This document shows positions 50,989 to 60,392 of a stretch of DNA of 64,000 nucleotides, one piece after another. This DNA comes from a bacterium (GTDB taxonomy: Bacteria; Chloroflexota; Dormibacteria; Aeolococcales; Bog-877): assembly GCA_021827985.1 (NCBI GenBank), contig JAKATL010000001.1, positions 182,376 to 246,375 on the forward strand, in the 5' to 3' direction. The notes beneath the pieces were generated by a model. That model was not told the origin of the DNA and ran no database searches. It saw only the letters and a program-made list of their open reading frames with translations. Position 1 is the first letter of the stretch. Each line of letters begins with the position of its first letter. The position numbers were made by a program, and so were the translations under genes.

Positions 50989-52403
50989 CAGGCGCGCCGC
51001 CAGCGAGTCCCCGCCTTGGTGTCCTCCACCTGGATACCCATTCCCAGTAGCTGGTCGCGGAGTTGATCAGAGAGGGTGAAGTCCCGAGCCCCGCGCGCTG
51101 CCTCACGGCGCTCTAGCAGCGCCTTCTCCTCGGGGCTGAGGAAGTCGGCACGGAGGGCCCGCCTCTCGATCACGCCCAGCCTCCTATCCGCGGCAGCCAG
51201 TGTGGCCAGGGCGGCACGGGCGCCTGCCGCGCCTCCTCGGCCGGCGTCCATCAGGCGGTTACCCTCCCGGACCAGCTCAAAGAGGGCGGCCACGGCATCG
51301 GGAAGGCGGAGGTCATCCTCCATGGCCCTGTCGAACCGCTGGAGCCCGGTCGCAGCCAGCCCCACGAGTTCCTCGGGCTCTCCGGGCGCGTCCTCGACCT
51401 CAAGGCAGCGCCTCCAGAAGGTCGCCAGCCGGCCGACGTCTCGCTCGGCCGCCTTGAGCAATTCCTCCTGGAACTGCAGCTTGTGACGGTAGTGGGCGCC
51501 GGTGAGGAGCAGGAAGCGGACGGCCATGGGGTCGTGGCCGTGCTCCATCAGGGTTTCCAGGGTGATGAAGTTGCCGAGCGACTTGGCCATCTTCACACCA
51601 TCCACCAGGAGGTGCTCGGCGTGAACCCAGTAGCGCACGAATTGTTTGCCCGTGGCGGCCTCCGACTGGGCGATCTCATTCTCGTGGTGGGGGAACTTGT
51701 TGTCGACCCCGCCGCAGTGGATGTCGAAGGTCTCCCCGAGCCGGTCCATGGACATGGCGGAGCACTCCAGGTGCCATCCGGGGCGCCCCCACCCATACGG
51801 GGATGGCCAGCTGGCCAGGTCCCCGGGCTCGCCCGCCTTCCACAGCGCAAAGTCCCGGACCTGCTCCTTGGCCTCGTACTCGTCGGCGTCCACCCGCCCG
51901 CTGGCGCCGGACCGCAGCCCGGCGGTATCCAGGTGGGTCAGCTTCCCGTAGGCGGGAAAGGAGCTGATGCGGAAGTAGACCGAGCCGTCACTGACGTAGG
52001 CACTGCCGTTGTCCAGCAGCCGCTGCACCAGCTCAAGCATCTGGGGGATGTACTGCGTCGCCCGGGGGTAGACCGCCGCCGGCTCCACCCCCAGAAGCTC
52101 GAGGTCCCGGAAGAAGGCGGCCACGTAGGGAGCGGTGAACTCCTCCAGGGTCTGCCCGGCAGTTCGGGCCTTGGTAATGATCTTGTCGTCGACGTCGGTG
52201 ATGTTCATCACCTGGGTCACTTCCAACCCCTGGTACTCAAGCTGCCGACGCAGCAGATCCTCGGCCAGAAAGGTCCTCAGGTTGCCGATCTGGGCCCGGT
52301 CATGGACGGTCGGCCCACAGGTGTACATCCCGACCCGCCCGGGCCGAAGCGGCGTGAACTCCTCCACCCGCTCCGACATCGAGTTGTAAATTCCCTGCGT
52401 CAC
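50988..52403 (-). CDS. cysS: Cysteinyl-tRNA synthetase
   Basis: A 471-residue class I synthetase. CGPTVHDRAQIGNLRTF holds the HIGH-like motif (as QIGN, a variant seen in several phyla). Zn ligands include CGGVDNKFPHHENEIAQSEA, and the KMSKS motif is KMAKS (GVKMAKSLGNF). DALR and C-terminal anticodon domains follow. GTG start. It sits between ispF and rlmB. Confidence 0.95.
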   Translation of the reverse strand: MTQGIYNSMSERVEEFTPLRPGRVGMYTCGPTVHDRAQIGNLRTFLAEDLLRRQLEYQGLEVTQVMNITDVDDKIITKARTAGQTLEEFTAPYVAAFFRDLELLGVEPAAVYPRATQYIPQMLELVQRLLDNGSAYVSDGSVYFRISSFPAYGKLTHLDTAGLRSGASGRVDADEYEAKEQVRDFALWKAGEPGDLASWPSPYGWGRPGWHLECSAMSMDRLGETFDIHCGGVDNKFPHHENEIAQSEAATGKQFVRYWVHAEHLLVDGVKMAKSLGNFITLETLMEHGHDPMAVRFLLLTGAHYRHKLQFQEELLKAAERDVGRLATFWRRCLEVEDAPGEPEELVGLAATGLQRFDRAMEDDLRLPDAVAALFELVREGNRLMDAGRGGAAGARAALATLAAADRRLGVIERRALRADFLSPEEKALLERREAARGARDFTLSDQLRDQLLGMGIQVEDTKAGTRWRRA

Positions 52404-52414
52404 CTCATCCCATC

Positions 52415-52918
52415 CTACGGAGCGTTGGTGGGGCCCAGCGGTCCCACCGATGCCACCGCGAGCGCGGCGACTCCCTCTCCCCGCCCGGTGAGGCCCAGGC
52501 CATCGCTGGTCTTGAGCTTCACCGAGACGATCTCCGGGGGGCAGCCCAGAGCACCGGCCACGGCAGCGACCATCCCCAACCGGTAGGGCTGGAGACGGGG
52601 CTCCTGAGCGACCACCGTGGCGTCCACGCCCTGGACCCGGAGGCCGGCCCGCGTGACCATCTCCACAATCCGTCCCAGAAGCTCCACGGAAGACGCACCC
52701 CGCCAGCGTTCCTCGGTGGGGGGGAAATGGTCACCGAGGTCGCCGAGCCCGGCTGCCCCCAGCACGGCGTCGCCAATGGCATGCAGCAGGACGTCGGCGT
52801 CTGAATGCCCGATGAGCCCGGTGTGATGGTCCACATCCACCCCGCCAAGTCGCAGCGGACCGGGACCCCCGAAGCGATGCACGTCCAGGCCCAGCCCGAT
52901 CCCGGGGAACGATCTCAA
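52415..52918 (-). CDS. ispF: 2-C-methyl-D-erythritol 2,4-cyclodiphosphate synthase
   Basis: A 167-residue enzyme of the non-mevalonate (MEP) isoprenoid pathway. It has the metal ligands GLDVHRF (D and H) and the signature HSDADVLLHAIGDAVLGAAG, LGDLGDHFPP and, at the end, TSDGLGLTGRGEGVAALAV. TTG start overlapping the ispD stop (TTGA). It acts two steps after IspD, with the IspE kinase between; ispE is not in the window. Confidence 0.94.
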   Translation of the reverse strand: MRSFPGIGLGLDVHRFGGPGPLRLGGVDVDHHTGLIGHSDADVLLHAIGDAVLGAAGLGDLGDHFPPTEERWRGASSVELLGRIVEMVTRAGLRVQGVDATVVAQEPRLQPYRLGMVAAVAGALGCPPEIVSVKLKTSDGLGLTGRGEGVAALAVASVGPLGPTNAP

Positions 52919-53586
52919 CGGATGACTCCATCGGAGGCGGCGAGCCAGGTCCGGAGCGCCATGAGGTCCTCGGTTCTCGTCACCTTGAGGTTGCGCGGAT
53001 CACCTGGAACCGCCGCCACGGAGTGGCCCAGGGCTAGGACCAGGGCGGCGTCGTCATCCGCAGTGAGGTCCGTCTCCTCAGCGCGGTTGTGGGCCCGGAG
53101 CAGGAGTTCCCGGCGAAAGGCCTGGGGTGTCTGGATGGCGCCCAGGCTCGAGCGCTCCAGCACCTCCTCCACCAACCCTTGAGCCACGCGGGCGATGGAA
53201 TCGGCCACCGGCACGCAGGCGGTGGCCGCACCGTGCCGACGAGCCACCCCCAGGACCCGGGCCACCAGCTCGGGGGTCACGCCGGGGCGGGCGCCGTCAT
53301 GCACCAGAACCAGCTCCCGGGTGGCGGCCTCGACACCATTGCGCACCGAATCCTGGCGGCGCCCGCCGCCCGCGACGCAGACGCATCCCAGACGAGGGGC
53401 GACCGCAGCTCCCACCTCCACCACTCGACGGTGGTCTGCGGGATCGGCTACCACCACCAGCTCCGTGATCCCGCTGGCGGGGTCGCCGAGCGCCCGGAGC
53501 ACCCAGGCGAGGACGGGGCTACCCGCCAGATCGGCCCAGAGCTTGGCTCCACCGAAGCGGGTCCCACTTCCCGCGGCGGCCACCAC
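52915..53586 (-). CDS. ispD: 2-C-methyl-D-erythritol 4-phosphate cytidylyltransferase
   Basis: A 223-residue nucleotidyltransferase of the MEP pathway. The CTP-binding loop VAAAGSGTRFGGAKLWADL is at the very start, later GGGRRQDSVRNGVEA, VHDGARPGVTPEL and IQTPQAFRRELL. The first available start is GTG 53586, which leaves only a few residues before the loop; a typical IspD has about six more, so the N-terminus is unusually short. Confidence 0.93.
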   Translation of the reverse strand: MVAAAGSGTRFGGAKLWADLAGSPVLAWVLRALGDPASGITELVVVADPADHRRVVEVGAAVAPRLGCVCVAGGGRRQDSVRNGVEAATRELVLVHDGARPGVTPELVARVLGVARRHGAATACVPVADSIARVAQGLVEEVLERSSLGAIQTPQAFRRELLLRAHNRAEETDLTADDDAALVLALGHSVAAVPGDPRNLKVTRTEDLMALRTWLAASDGVIR

Positions 53587-53615
53587 CGCGGTGGCACCGG
53601 CGGACTGTGCGGCGC

Positions 53616-54815
53616 TCAGGGAGTGGGGGTCCCTTCGGCGCGGCCCCGCCTCCGGGAGCGACGCTGCCCCACGGTGTCCGCACCATCGTCGTCCACCTGG
53701 GCGAACACCATCCTCCCCGAGGCGGTCTGGATCACGCTACGGACCGTGACCAAGACCCGTTGGCCTACGCGCTGACGCCCGCCTTCCACGACCAGCATGG
53801 TGCCATCCTCAAGGTATCCCACACCCTGGTCCTGCTCCCGGCCCTCCTTGACCACGTCAACCTCCACCCGCTCCCCCGCCACCATCGCCGGCCTCAGTGC
53901 CGTTGCCAGTTGGTTTAGGTTGAGAACCGGGATGCCAGCGATCTGGGCTACCCGGTCCAGATTGAAATCCACTGTCAGGATGGAGGCGCCTTGCTCCCGG
54001 GCCAGACGCACCAGGCGGGAGTCCACCTCCGGCATGGAGGGATAGTCGACCTCCGGAAAGGAGAGCTGGAGCCCGGGTAACGACCGCAGCTCCTCCAGCA
54101 TGGCGATCCCCCGCCGGCCCCTGGCCCTCCGGATGGGATCTCCCGAGTCGGCGACCGCCTGGAGCTCGCGGAGGACGAACTGGGGAATAGCCAACTCGTA
54201 GAGGCAGAACCCCGCGCGCGCCAGGTCCAGCAGGCGCCCGTCAATCACCGCGCTGGTGTCAACCACCACGCGGGCCAGAGGTGGCCCCCCGCCGGTCATC
54301 GGAAGGCCCAGCCGAGACAGGTCGCGGCGCCGCCTGCGTCCCACAGAGAGACCCAGGGGCACCAGCACGACCGCCACCAGAACCGCCACCACCCAGCCTA
54401 GCCCGTACGGGAGACCGGCCGCGATCAGGGCGACCAGGGCAGCGATGCCCAGAGCCACGATCACCCCAACCAGCAGTCCGACCAGCTCAGAGAGGGGAAG
54501 GGTGGTCAGCTGATCCTCGGCCCAGAAGTAGGGGCGGACGGTCAGATTCGGGCCGAGAACGTACCCGAGCACGCATCCCAGTCCGAGTCCTGCCGCCACA
54601 GCGATCAGGTCGCCGGGCCAAGCATGGAGGGGTCCCTGGATCTTCTGAATCAGGACCGTGGAGTAGAGGGTGCCCCCGATCGCCCCCAGGCACATCCCGA
54701 CCAGACTGGCGATCCGGTCAGGACGGCCCCTGGGGTCTGCGGCCAGCCTGGCCACCGGCGCGTGGTCCGGGCCGGAGGGCGTCCCCTCCGGGTGGTCAGT
54801 CGGTGCTGCCGCCAT
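53616..54815 (-). CDS. YacL-type PIN/TRAM membrane protein
   Basis: A 399-residue protein. Four hydrophobic segments occupy about residues 35-165, then a PIN nuclease-like domain (VVVDTSAVIDGRLLDLA, ELAIPQFVLRELQ, SILTVDFNLDRVA), then a TRAM domain (DVVKEGREQDQGVGYLEDGTMLVVEGG). B. subtilis YacL has the same design and sits between disA and ispD; here radA and disA are absent from the neighbourhood. It overlaps clpC by 20 bases. Confidence 0.88.
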   Translation of the reverse strand: MAAAPTDHPEGTPSGPDHAPVARLAADPRGRPDRIASLVGMCLGAIGGTLYSTVLIQKIQGPLHAWPGDLIAVAAGLGLGCVLGYVLGPNLTVRPYFWAEDQLTTLPLSELVGLLVGVIVALGIAALVALIAAGLPYGLGWVVAVLVAVVLVPLGLSVGRRRRRDLSRLGLPMTGGGPPLARVVVDTSAVIDGRLLDLARAGFCLYELAIPQFVLRELQAVADSGDPIRRARGRRGIAMLEELRSLPGLQLSFPEVDYPSMPEVDSRLVRLAREQGASILTVDFNLDRVAQIAGIPVLNLNQLATALRPAMVAGERVEVDVVKEGREQDQGVGYLEDGTMLVVEGGRQRVGQRVLVTVRSVIQTASGRMVFAQVDDDGADTVGQRRSRRRGRAEGTPTP

Positions 54816-57348
54816 CAGCGGAGGAGCCGCCTGCCGCTCCGGCACCGGCGGGCTCCGCCTCGGCGGTGACGATCGGGCTGGGCTCATCAGGGGGAGGCGG
54901 CCCCGGGACCACGTGGGTCCTCAGCTTGCCATCCTCCACGTCAATGGTCACCAGGTCCCCGATGGAGAATTCGGTGCGGAGAAGCTCCTCGCTCAAGGGG
55001 TCTTCGATCTCGGTCTGGATCACACGACGCAAGGGGCGGGCCCCGTAGACCTTGTCGAACCCCTGCTCCACCATCGCCGCCTTGGCCTCCTCGGTCACGA
55101 GCAGACTCAGCCCCTGGCGCTGAAGGTGTTCCCGGACCCTGACCAGCATGAGGTCGACGATGCGCCGGCACTCCTCGGTGGTGAGCCGGTGGAAGACCAC
55201 CACCGAGTCGACCCGGTTGAGGAACTCCGGCCGGAACGCACGCTTGAGTTCGTCGGTGATCCGTTCCCGCATCTTCACATGGGCGGGGTCCTCACCCGCT
55301 GGCCCTGGCGTCGAGGGCTGGAAGCCCATCGAGACGTTGGCGCCCACCCCCTGGATCCCCAGGTTGCTGGTCATGATGATGATGGTGTTGGCGAAGTTGA
55401 CGACCTTCCCCTTGGCATCGGTGAGCCGGCCGTCCTCGAGAATCTGCAGCAGCATGTTGAAGAAGTCGGGGTGGGCCTTCTCGATCTCGTCGAACAGCAC
55501 GACGCTGTAGGGACGGCGGCGCACCGCCTCGGTAAGCTGCCCACCCTCGTCGTAGCCCACGTACCCGGGTGGAGAGCCCACCAGCCGGGCGGTGCTGTGC
55601 CGCTCGGCGAATTCCGACATGTCCAAGCGGATGAGGGCATCCTCGCTGTCAAACAGGAAGTTGGCCAGGCTGCGGGCCAGCTCCGTCTTGCCGACCCCGG
55701 TGGGGCCGAGGAAGATGAAGGAGCCGATGGGGCGGCGGGGGTCCTTCAGACCCGCCCGCGCCCGGCGTACGGCCTGGCAGACCACCTTGACCGCCTCCTC
55801 CTGACCGATGAGGCGCTTGTGGATCTCCGCCTCCATCGCCAGCAGCCGCTTGGTCTCCGCCTCCACCAGCCGGCTCACCGGCACCCCGGTCCAGGACGAG
55901 ACTATGTCGGCAATGTTCTCGTCGGTGACCGTGGCCACCGTCTGCCCCAGGTCGTCGCGCCAGGCCGCCTCGTCCCGGGCGTAGTCAGCACGCAGCTGCT
56001 TCAGCTCCTGATCGATGCGGCCAGCGTCGTCCAGGTCGTGCTTCTCGATGGACTGGTCCCTGCGGGCCTGGAGCGAGCGGATGTGGCGTTGCCGGGCCCG
56101 CAGCTCGGGTGGCGTCGTGGTGAGCTTCATCCGCACCCGGGCGCTGGCCTCGTCGATGAGGTCGATCGCCTTGTCCGGCCACGAGCGGTCGCTCACGTAC
56201 CGACCGGAGAGCTCGGCCGCCGCCTGCAGGGCGTCGTTGGTGATCGTGACCCGGTGGTGCTTCTCGTAAAGCGGCCGCACTCCGGTGAGGATCTCCACCG
56301 TCTCCTCCAGCTTGGGCTCATCCACGTAGACCGGCTGGAAGCGCCTCTCGAGGGCGGCGTCCTTCTCGATGTACTTGCGGTACTCGTTGAGCGTGGTGGC
56401 CCCGATGCACTGGATCTCGCCCCGAGCCAGCGCCGGCTTGAGGATGTTGGCCGCATCGATGGCACCCTCGGCAGCCCCGGCCCCGACCAGGGTGTGGAGC
56501 TCATCTATGAAGAGGACCACCTCCTTGGAGGAGCGGATCTCGTCGAGGATCTTCTTGAGCCGCTCCTCAAACTCACCACGGTACTTGGTGCCGGCCACTA
56601 AGGCACCCATGTCCAGGGTGAGCACCCGCTTGTGGGCGAGGGATTCAGGGATCTCCTGGTGGATGATGGCCTGGGCCAGGCCCTCGGCGATCGCGGTCTT
56701 GCCCACCCCCGGCTCCCCGATCAGAGCCGGATTGTTCTTGGTCCGCCGGGAGAGGATCTGGACCACCCGCTCGATCTCCACCTCTCGCCCGATGACCGGG
56801 TCCAGCTGGTCTTTCTCGGCCAGCTCGGTGAGGTCGCGGCAGAACTGGTCGAGAAGCGGGGTCTTGGTGGTCCGCTTGTGCTCGGTTCGGGGGTCATCCT
56901 CGAGCCCCTGCTCGCGGAGGATTCCCTCCATCTCCTGCCGCACCTTCTCCAGGCTGGCCCCAAGGTCCTCCAGGACGTGGGCGGCGATCCCCTCTCCCTC
57001 GATCAGGAGTCCGAGCAGGAGGTGCTCCGTGCCCACGTAGGTGTTGTTCATCCGCTTGGCCTCTTCGAAGGCGATCTCGATCACCTTCTTGACCCGCGAG
57101 GTGGGGATGATCTGCTGCACGATCACCCGCTCATTGCGACCCAGCACCGATTCGATGGTGCTCCGGACCTTGTCGATCTCGACCCCGAGGTTGGCCAGGA
57201 CCTTGGCCGCCAGGCCGTCCCCCTCCCGCAGCAGACCCAGGAGCAGGTGCTCGGTCCCTATGTAGGAGTGATGGGACTTCTCGGCCTCGTCCTGGGCCAA
57301 AGTCAGGACCTTCTTCGCCTTCTCGGTGAATCGCTCAAACGGGTACAC
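54796..57348 (-). CDS. clpC: ATP-dependent Clp protease ATP-binding subunit ClpC
   Basis: An 850-residue Hsp100 unfoldase that feeds substrates to ClpP. N-domain with two Clp repeats (1-145), first AAA+ module with GEPGVGKTA and the linker coiled coil, second AAA+ module with [10 protein letters not shown], and a Gly/Ala/Asp-rich tail. GTG start with AGGAG 7 bases upstream. No ctsR, mcsA or mcsB precede it, so control differs from B. subtilis. A 170-base leader separates it from an upstream ClpN paralogue. Confidence 0.95.
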   Translation of the reverse strand: MYPFERFTEKAKKVLTLAQDEAEKSHHSYIGTEHLLLGLLREGDGLAAKVLANLGVEIDKVRSTIESVLGRNERVIVQQIIPTSRVKKVIEIAFEEAKRMNNTYVGTEHLLLGLLIEGEGIAAHVLEDLGASLEKVRQEMEGILREQGLEDDPRTEHKRTTKTPLLDQFCRDLTELAEKDQLDPVIGREVEIERVVQILSRRTKNNPALIGEPGVGKTAIAEGLAQAIIHQEIPESLAHKRVLTLDMGALVAGTKYRGEFEERLKKILDEIRSSKEVVLFIDELHTLVGAGAAEGAIDAANILKPALARGEIQCIGATTLNEYRKYIEKDAALERRFQPVYVDEPKLEETVEILTGVRPLYEKHHRVTITNDALQAAAELSGRYVSDRSWPDKAIDLIDEASARVRMKLTTTPPELRARQRHIRSLQARRDQSIEKHDLDDAGRIDQELKQLRADYARDEAAWRDDLGQTVATVTDENIADIVSSWTGVPVSRLVEAETKRLLAMEAEIHKRLIGQEEAVKVVCQAVRRARAGLKDPRRPIGSFIFLGPTGVGKTELARSLANFLFDSEDALIRLDMSEFAERHSTARLVGSPPGYVGYDEGGQLTEAVRRRPYSVVLFDEIEKAHPDFFNMLLQILEDGRLTDAKGKVVNFANTIIIMTSNLGIQGVGANVSMGFQPSTPGPAGEDPAHVKMRERITDELKRAFRPEFLNRVDSVVVFHRLTTEECRRIVDLMLVRVREHLQRQGLSLLVTEEAKAAMVEQGFDKVYGARPLRRVIQTEIEDPLSEELLRTEFSIGDLVTIDVEDGKLRTHVVPGPPPPDEPSPIVTAEAEPAGAGAAGGSSADGGSTD

Positions 57349-57443
57349 GGAAAATCTCCTCGACCCCGACAGGGGCAGGGTCCGCCAGCCGACGCTGGGC
57401 GACCTGGGTGGGTATGGGGCGGGTCACCGTGCCGAACACAAGC

Positions 57444-57454
57444 GCATTATGCCC
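57444..57454 (-). promoter_or_regulatory. Shared promoter core of clpC
   Basis: GGGCATAATGC on the minus strand contains a CATAAT -10-like box about 98 bases before the clpC GTG. The same 11 bases occur upstream of the ClpN paralogue (58592-58602). No clear -35 in either. Confidence 0.38.
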
Positions 57455-57517
57455 AATCCGGGCCAGCCGGACCCGGGGGGACCTCGGTCGACCGATCTCA
57501 TCTCTGCTTCGATGCGG

Positions 57518-58507
57518 TTACGCCGGTGGCGGAGTCCCCTCGTGACCGCCGCCCGCGAGCAAGGCCCGCACCTCCCCAGGCTCAGCCCCGAGACGACGAA
57601 GCACCGCCGCGGCTCCATCCTCGTCGCCCAGGCAGGCGGCGAGGATCGGCCCAGTGCCGACCGGAAGTCCCCGGGCGGTGGCGGCCGCCTCTTCAAGGGC
57701 CCTCCGGGCCGCCGGATCCCAGCCCAGCTCGAGCGAGTGCTCCTCTCCCGCGCTCGCCGTTCCCACCTCGGTGCGAACGCGCTCCAGCACCAGCCCAGCC
57801 TGCGCCAGCGCCGAGGCCCCCTGGCAGGACCCCTGCCTGAGGATTCCCAGCAGCAGGTGCTCGGTCCCGACCGCCACCGCCCCCAGGCGTAGGCACTCCT
57901 CCTCGGCGAGGGTGATCACACTTCTGGCCTCCGCGGTGAGGCGGGGACCAGCGTCGGGACGGAGCAGGGTGGCCGGCGCCCCGCCGGGGGACGGGGCACC
58001 CGGTCCGCCAGCTGGCTGGTAGCCGGACCAATATGGGCGAGGGCCGGGCTCCTCCCCTTCCCGCCTCCCCTCCGGCCTGAGCTCCTCGATCTTCAGGCGC
58101 ACCGTTTCCAGGTTGGCCCCAAGGTCCTCCAGGACGTGGGCGGCGAGCCCCTCTCCCTCGATGAGGAGTCCGAGCAGGAGGTGCTCGGTGCCGACGTGAC
58201 GGCTGTTCATCCGCTTGGCCTCTTCGAAGGCGATCTCGATCACCTTCTTGACCCGCGAGGTGGGAATGGTCTGCTGGACGATCAACCGCTCATTGCGGCC
58301 CAGCGCCGACTCGATGCTGCTCCGGACCTTGTCGACCTCGACCCCCAGGCTGGCCAGCACCCTGGCCGCCAGTCCGTCTCCCTCGCGCAGCATCCCGAGC
58401 AGGATGTGCTCGGTCCCGATGTAGGAGTGGTGGGACCTCTGGGCCTCGTCCTGAGCCAGGGTCAGGACCTCCTTCGCCCTCTCGGAGAATCGCTCAAACG
58501 GGTACGT
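57518..58507 (-). CDS. ClpC N-domain-only paralogue (two ClpN domains), apparent ACG start
   Basis: A 329-residue protein aligned to the ClpC start: TYPFERFSERAKEVLTLAQD opposite [20 protein letters not shown]. Residues 1-145 are a full Clp_N domain, then a Pro/Gly-rich linker, then a second, more divergent Clp_N domain ([33 protein letters not shown]). No AAA+ module is present. The codon where ClpC has GTG is ACG (58505-58507), with GGGGAG at the equivalent spacing. The first normal start is ATG 58393, which would remove 38 residues and break the fold. Possible adaptor or decoy for ClpC substrates; inferred. Confidence 0.78.
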   Translation of the reverse strand, partial: TYPFERFSERAKEVLTLAQDEAQRSHHSYIGTEHILLGMLREGDGLAARVLASLGVEVDKVRSSIESALGRNERLIVQQTIPTSRVKKVIEIAFEEAKRMNSRHVGTEHLLLGLLIEGEGLAAHVLEDLGANLETVRLKIEELRPEGRREGEEPGPRPYWSGYQPAGGPGAPSPGGAPATLLRPDAGPRLTAEARSVITLAEEECLRLGAVAVGTEHLLLGILRQGSCQGASALAQAGLVLERVRTEVGTASAGEEHSLELGWDPAARRALEEAAATARGLPVGTGPILAACLGDEDGAAAVLRRLGAEPGEVRALLAGGGHEGTPPPA

Positions 58508-58591
58508 GGGGCATCTCCCCGAAGCCGGACACGGCCCCTCGCGACGCCCGGCCGAGGCAGCGCCCGCCCGCGGATCGACGAGGACTTGAGG

Positions 58592-58602
58592 GCATTATGC
58601 CC
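58592..58602 (-). promoter_or_regulatory. Shared promoter core of the ClpN paralogue
   Basis: GGGCATAATGC, identical to the box before clpC, about 87 bases upstream of the ACG codon. It suggests both genes came from one duplication that included the promoter and may be co-regulated. Confidence 0.38.
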
Positions 58603-58700
58603 CGCCTTGGCGATTCCCACAGGGCGGTGGCCCGGTGTGCTTCAGCGAGCAGCCGAAAGCAGTGGAGTCGGCAGCCACGGCGCAGACCGTGGCCGATGAC

Positions 58701-59993
58701 CTACTCGGCCTCGAGCTCCTCCGCGCCCTGGTCGCCGCCGTCGGCTGACTCAGGCTCCTGCTCCTCCACGGCTCGGGTCTCCTCCACTCTCTCCTCCTCG
58801 GCGGACTCCTCGTCGTCCTCGCCGGGTACGTAGTCGGCGGCGGCGGAGTAGCGCCCCTCGGCAACCTCGGGCTCATCGGCCAGGTGGTCTGGTCGAGGAA
58901 GCAGCTGCCGGTAGGAGAGGGAGATGCGCCGGCGGCTTCGGTCCGCCTGGAGGACCACGACCTTGATGCTGTCGCCCACCCGGAGGACGTCCTCGGTGCG
59001 CTCCACGTGCTCCCAGGAGAGCTCACTTATGTGCAGAAGCCCCTCCACCCCGTCCGCGATCTGCAGGAACGCGCCGTACTTCTTGGTCTTGGTCACGACC
59101 CCCTCGATCTCGGTGCCAGGTGGGAAGCGCGCCTCGATGCTGTCCCAGGGGTCCTCCCCCATCTGCCGCAGCGAGAGGGAGATGCGCGACAGCTCGGGGT
59201 CCAGCTTGATCACCCGTACCGTGACCTCGTCCCCGACCGCCAGCATGTCCGAGACGTTGCTGACCCGATCCCAGGAGAGCTCGCTGATGTGAATCAGGCC
59301 GTCCGCGCCACCGAGGTTGACGAAGGCCCCGTAGGAGGTGAGACCACTCACCTTGCCGGTGACCACATCGCCCACCGCCAGCCGCTCGAACAGCTCTTCG
59401 CGCTGCCGAGCCCGGTCCTCGTCCTGGGCGGCTCGCTGGCTGACGATGAGCCGGTTGCGCTTGCGGTTGACCTCCAGGATCTTGACCATGATCCTCTCGC
59501 CGACCAGGTCGACCAGATTGCCGGAGTGGGTGCGCGCCACCTGGGAGCTGGGAAGGAAGCCCCTCAGCCCCATGATGTTGACGATCAGCCCGCCCTTGTT
59601 CTGCTCCTTGACCTCGGCCTCGACCCCCTCCCCGGTGCTCTCCTTCTCGGCCGCCTTGGCCCAGATGCCCTCGGCGCGGGCCCTCCTCAGGCTTAGCACC
59701 ACGTTCCCGTCCTCGTTCTCGGACTGCAGAACGTAGACCTTGACGTGGTCCCCCGGCTCCAGTATCACCGGCTCCTCGGCGCGGCCGGTGAGCTCCCGGT
59801 TGGAGATCACCCCCTCGGACTTGGCCCCGATGTCCACCAGCACCTCGTCAGGGTCGACCCTCACCACGGTGCCATCCACGATGTCGCCGTAGGTCAGAGT
59901 GCGGATGGAGTCGGCGCTGACCCGCAGGTACTCCTCCATGGAGCTGAACGAGGTCATCTCCTCAGTGGGCGCGGGAGTGGCGAGCTGGGTCAA
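58701..59993 (-). CDS. rpsA: 30S ribosomal protein S1
   Basis: A 430-residue protein with four S1 RNA-binding domains (about 33-100, 117-185, 202-272, 288-358), for example YGAFVNLGGADGLIHISELS and YGAFLQIADGVEGLLHISEL, and a long acidic tail (Glu/Asp-rich from about 385). Gram-positive S1 often has four domains; E. coli has six. Start TTG 59993; a later ATG at 59957 is an alternative. Helps mRNA loading on ribosomes. Confidence 0.92.
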   Translation of the reverse strand: MTQLATPAPTEEMTSFSSMEEYLRVSADSIRTLTYGDIVDGTVVRVDPDEVLVDIGAKSEGVISNRELTGRAEEPVILEPGDHVKVYVLQSENEDGNVVLSLRRARAEGIWAKAAEKESTGEGVEAEVKEQNKGGLIVNIMGLRGFLPSSQVARTHSGNLVDLVGERIMVKILEVNRKRNRLIVSQRAAQDEDRARQREELFERLAVGDVVTGKVSGLTSYGAFVNLGGADGLIHISELSWDRVSNVSDMLAVGDEVTVRVIKLDPELSRISLSLRQMGEDPWDSIEARFPPGTEIEGVVTKTKKYGAFLQIADGVEGLLHISELSWEHVERTEDVLRVGDSIKVVVLQADRSRRRISLSYRQLLPRPDHLADEPEVAEGRYSAAADYVPGEDDEESAEEERVEETRAVEEQEPESADGGDQGAEELEAE

Positions 59994-60057
59994 GGGACTG
60001 CGTTGTCCTCCGAAGGTATGAAAGGCCGGCCGAAGCCACGGCCCCGGTGCGGCCGAG

Positions 60058-60066
60058 AGTATATCA
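60058..60066 (-). promoter_or_regulatory. Extended -10 promoter of rpsA
   Basis: TGATATACT on the minus strand combines an extended -10 (TGN) and TATACT. No -35 is needed for such promoters and none is seen. The leader to the TTG at 59993 would be about 55 bases, with GGAGGA 12 bases before the start. Confidence 0.45.
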
Positions 60067-60161
60067 GCAGGGGGTCACCGCGCCGCCCGGACAAGGTCGG
60101 GCCTCCGCCGTGGCAAACTGGAGGGGCGGAACCCACCACCCAGGACAACAGGAGCGCTGCT

Positions 60162-60359
60162 TTGCCCACCTCCACGACCCGCACGGTCTACGAATACCGC
60201 GAACTGGAGTCCCTGGAAGAGGTCAACAGTCTGGGCGCCGAGGGCTATGACCTCTTCCAGGCCGTGGCCGTGGGAACCCGGCTCCGCTACCTGGTGCGCC
60301 GGGTGCGGGAGTCGGACGAGGTGCGTCGCGCGGGGTTCAGCGCCCCCGCCCCGGGGTAG
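60162..60359 (+). CDS. DUF4177-like small protein
   Basis: A 65-residue protein from TTG 60162, well supported by AGGAG at 60150-60154 (7-base spacing). The core is YEYRELESLEEVNSLGAEGY, then DLFQAVAVGTRLRYLVRR, which matches the strand-helix-strand pattern of DUF4177-like proteins (EYK..LN.LGAEGWEL...). Function unknown. Divergent from rpsA, convergent with ftsH. Confidence 0.62.
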   Translation: MPTSTTRTVYEYRELESLEEVNSLGAEGYDLFQAVAVGTRLRYLVRRVRESDEVRRAGFSAPAPG

Positions 60360-60392
60360 TCCCCGCCGGAACCGCGCCCCAGCGGAGCCGCC

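Noticed and set aside
52320-52380. CysS with altered HIGH motif (QIGN) and KMAKS as sign of inactivity
   Set aside because: Both variants are seen in many functional bacterial synthetases; zinc ligands and the rest are intact.
58582-58602. HAIR (HspR) operator before the ClpN paralogue
   Set aside because: Only one CTTGAG half-site is present, without the inverted partner at the required spacing.
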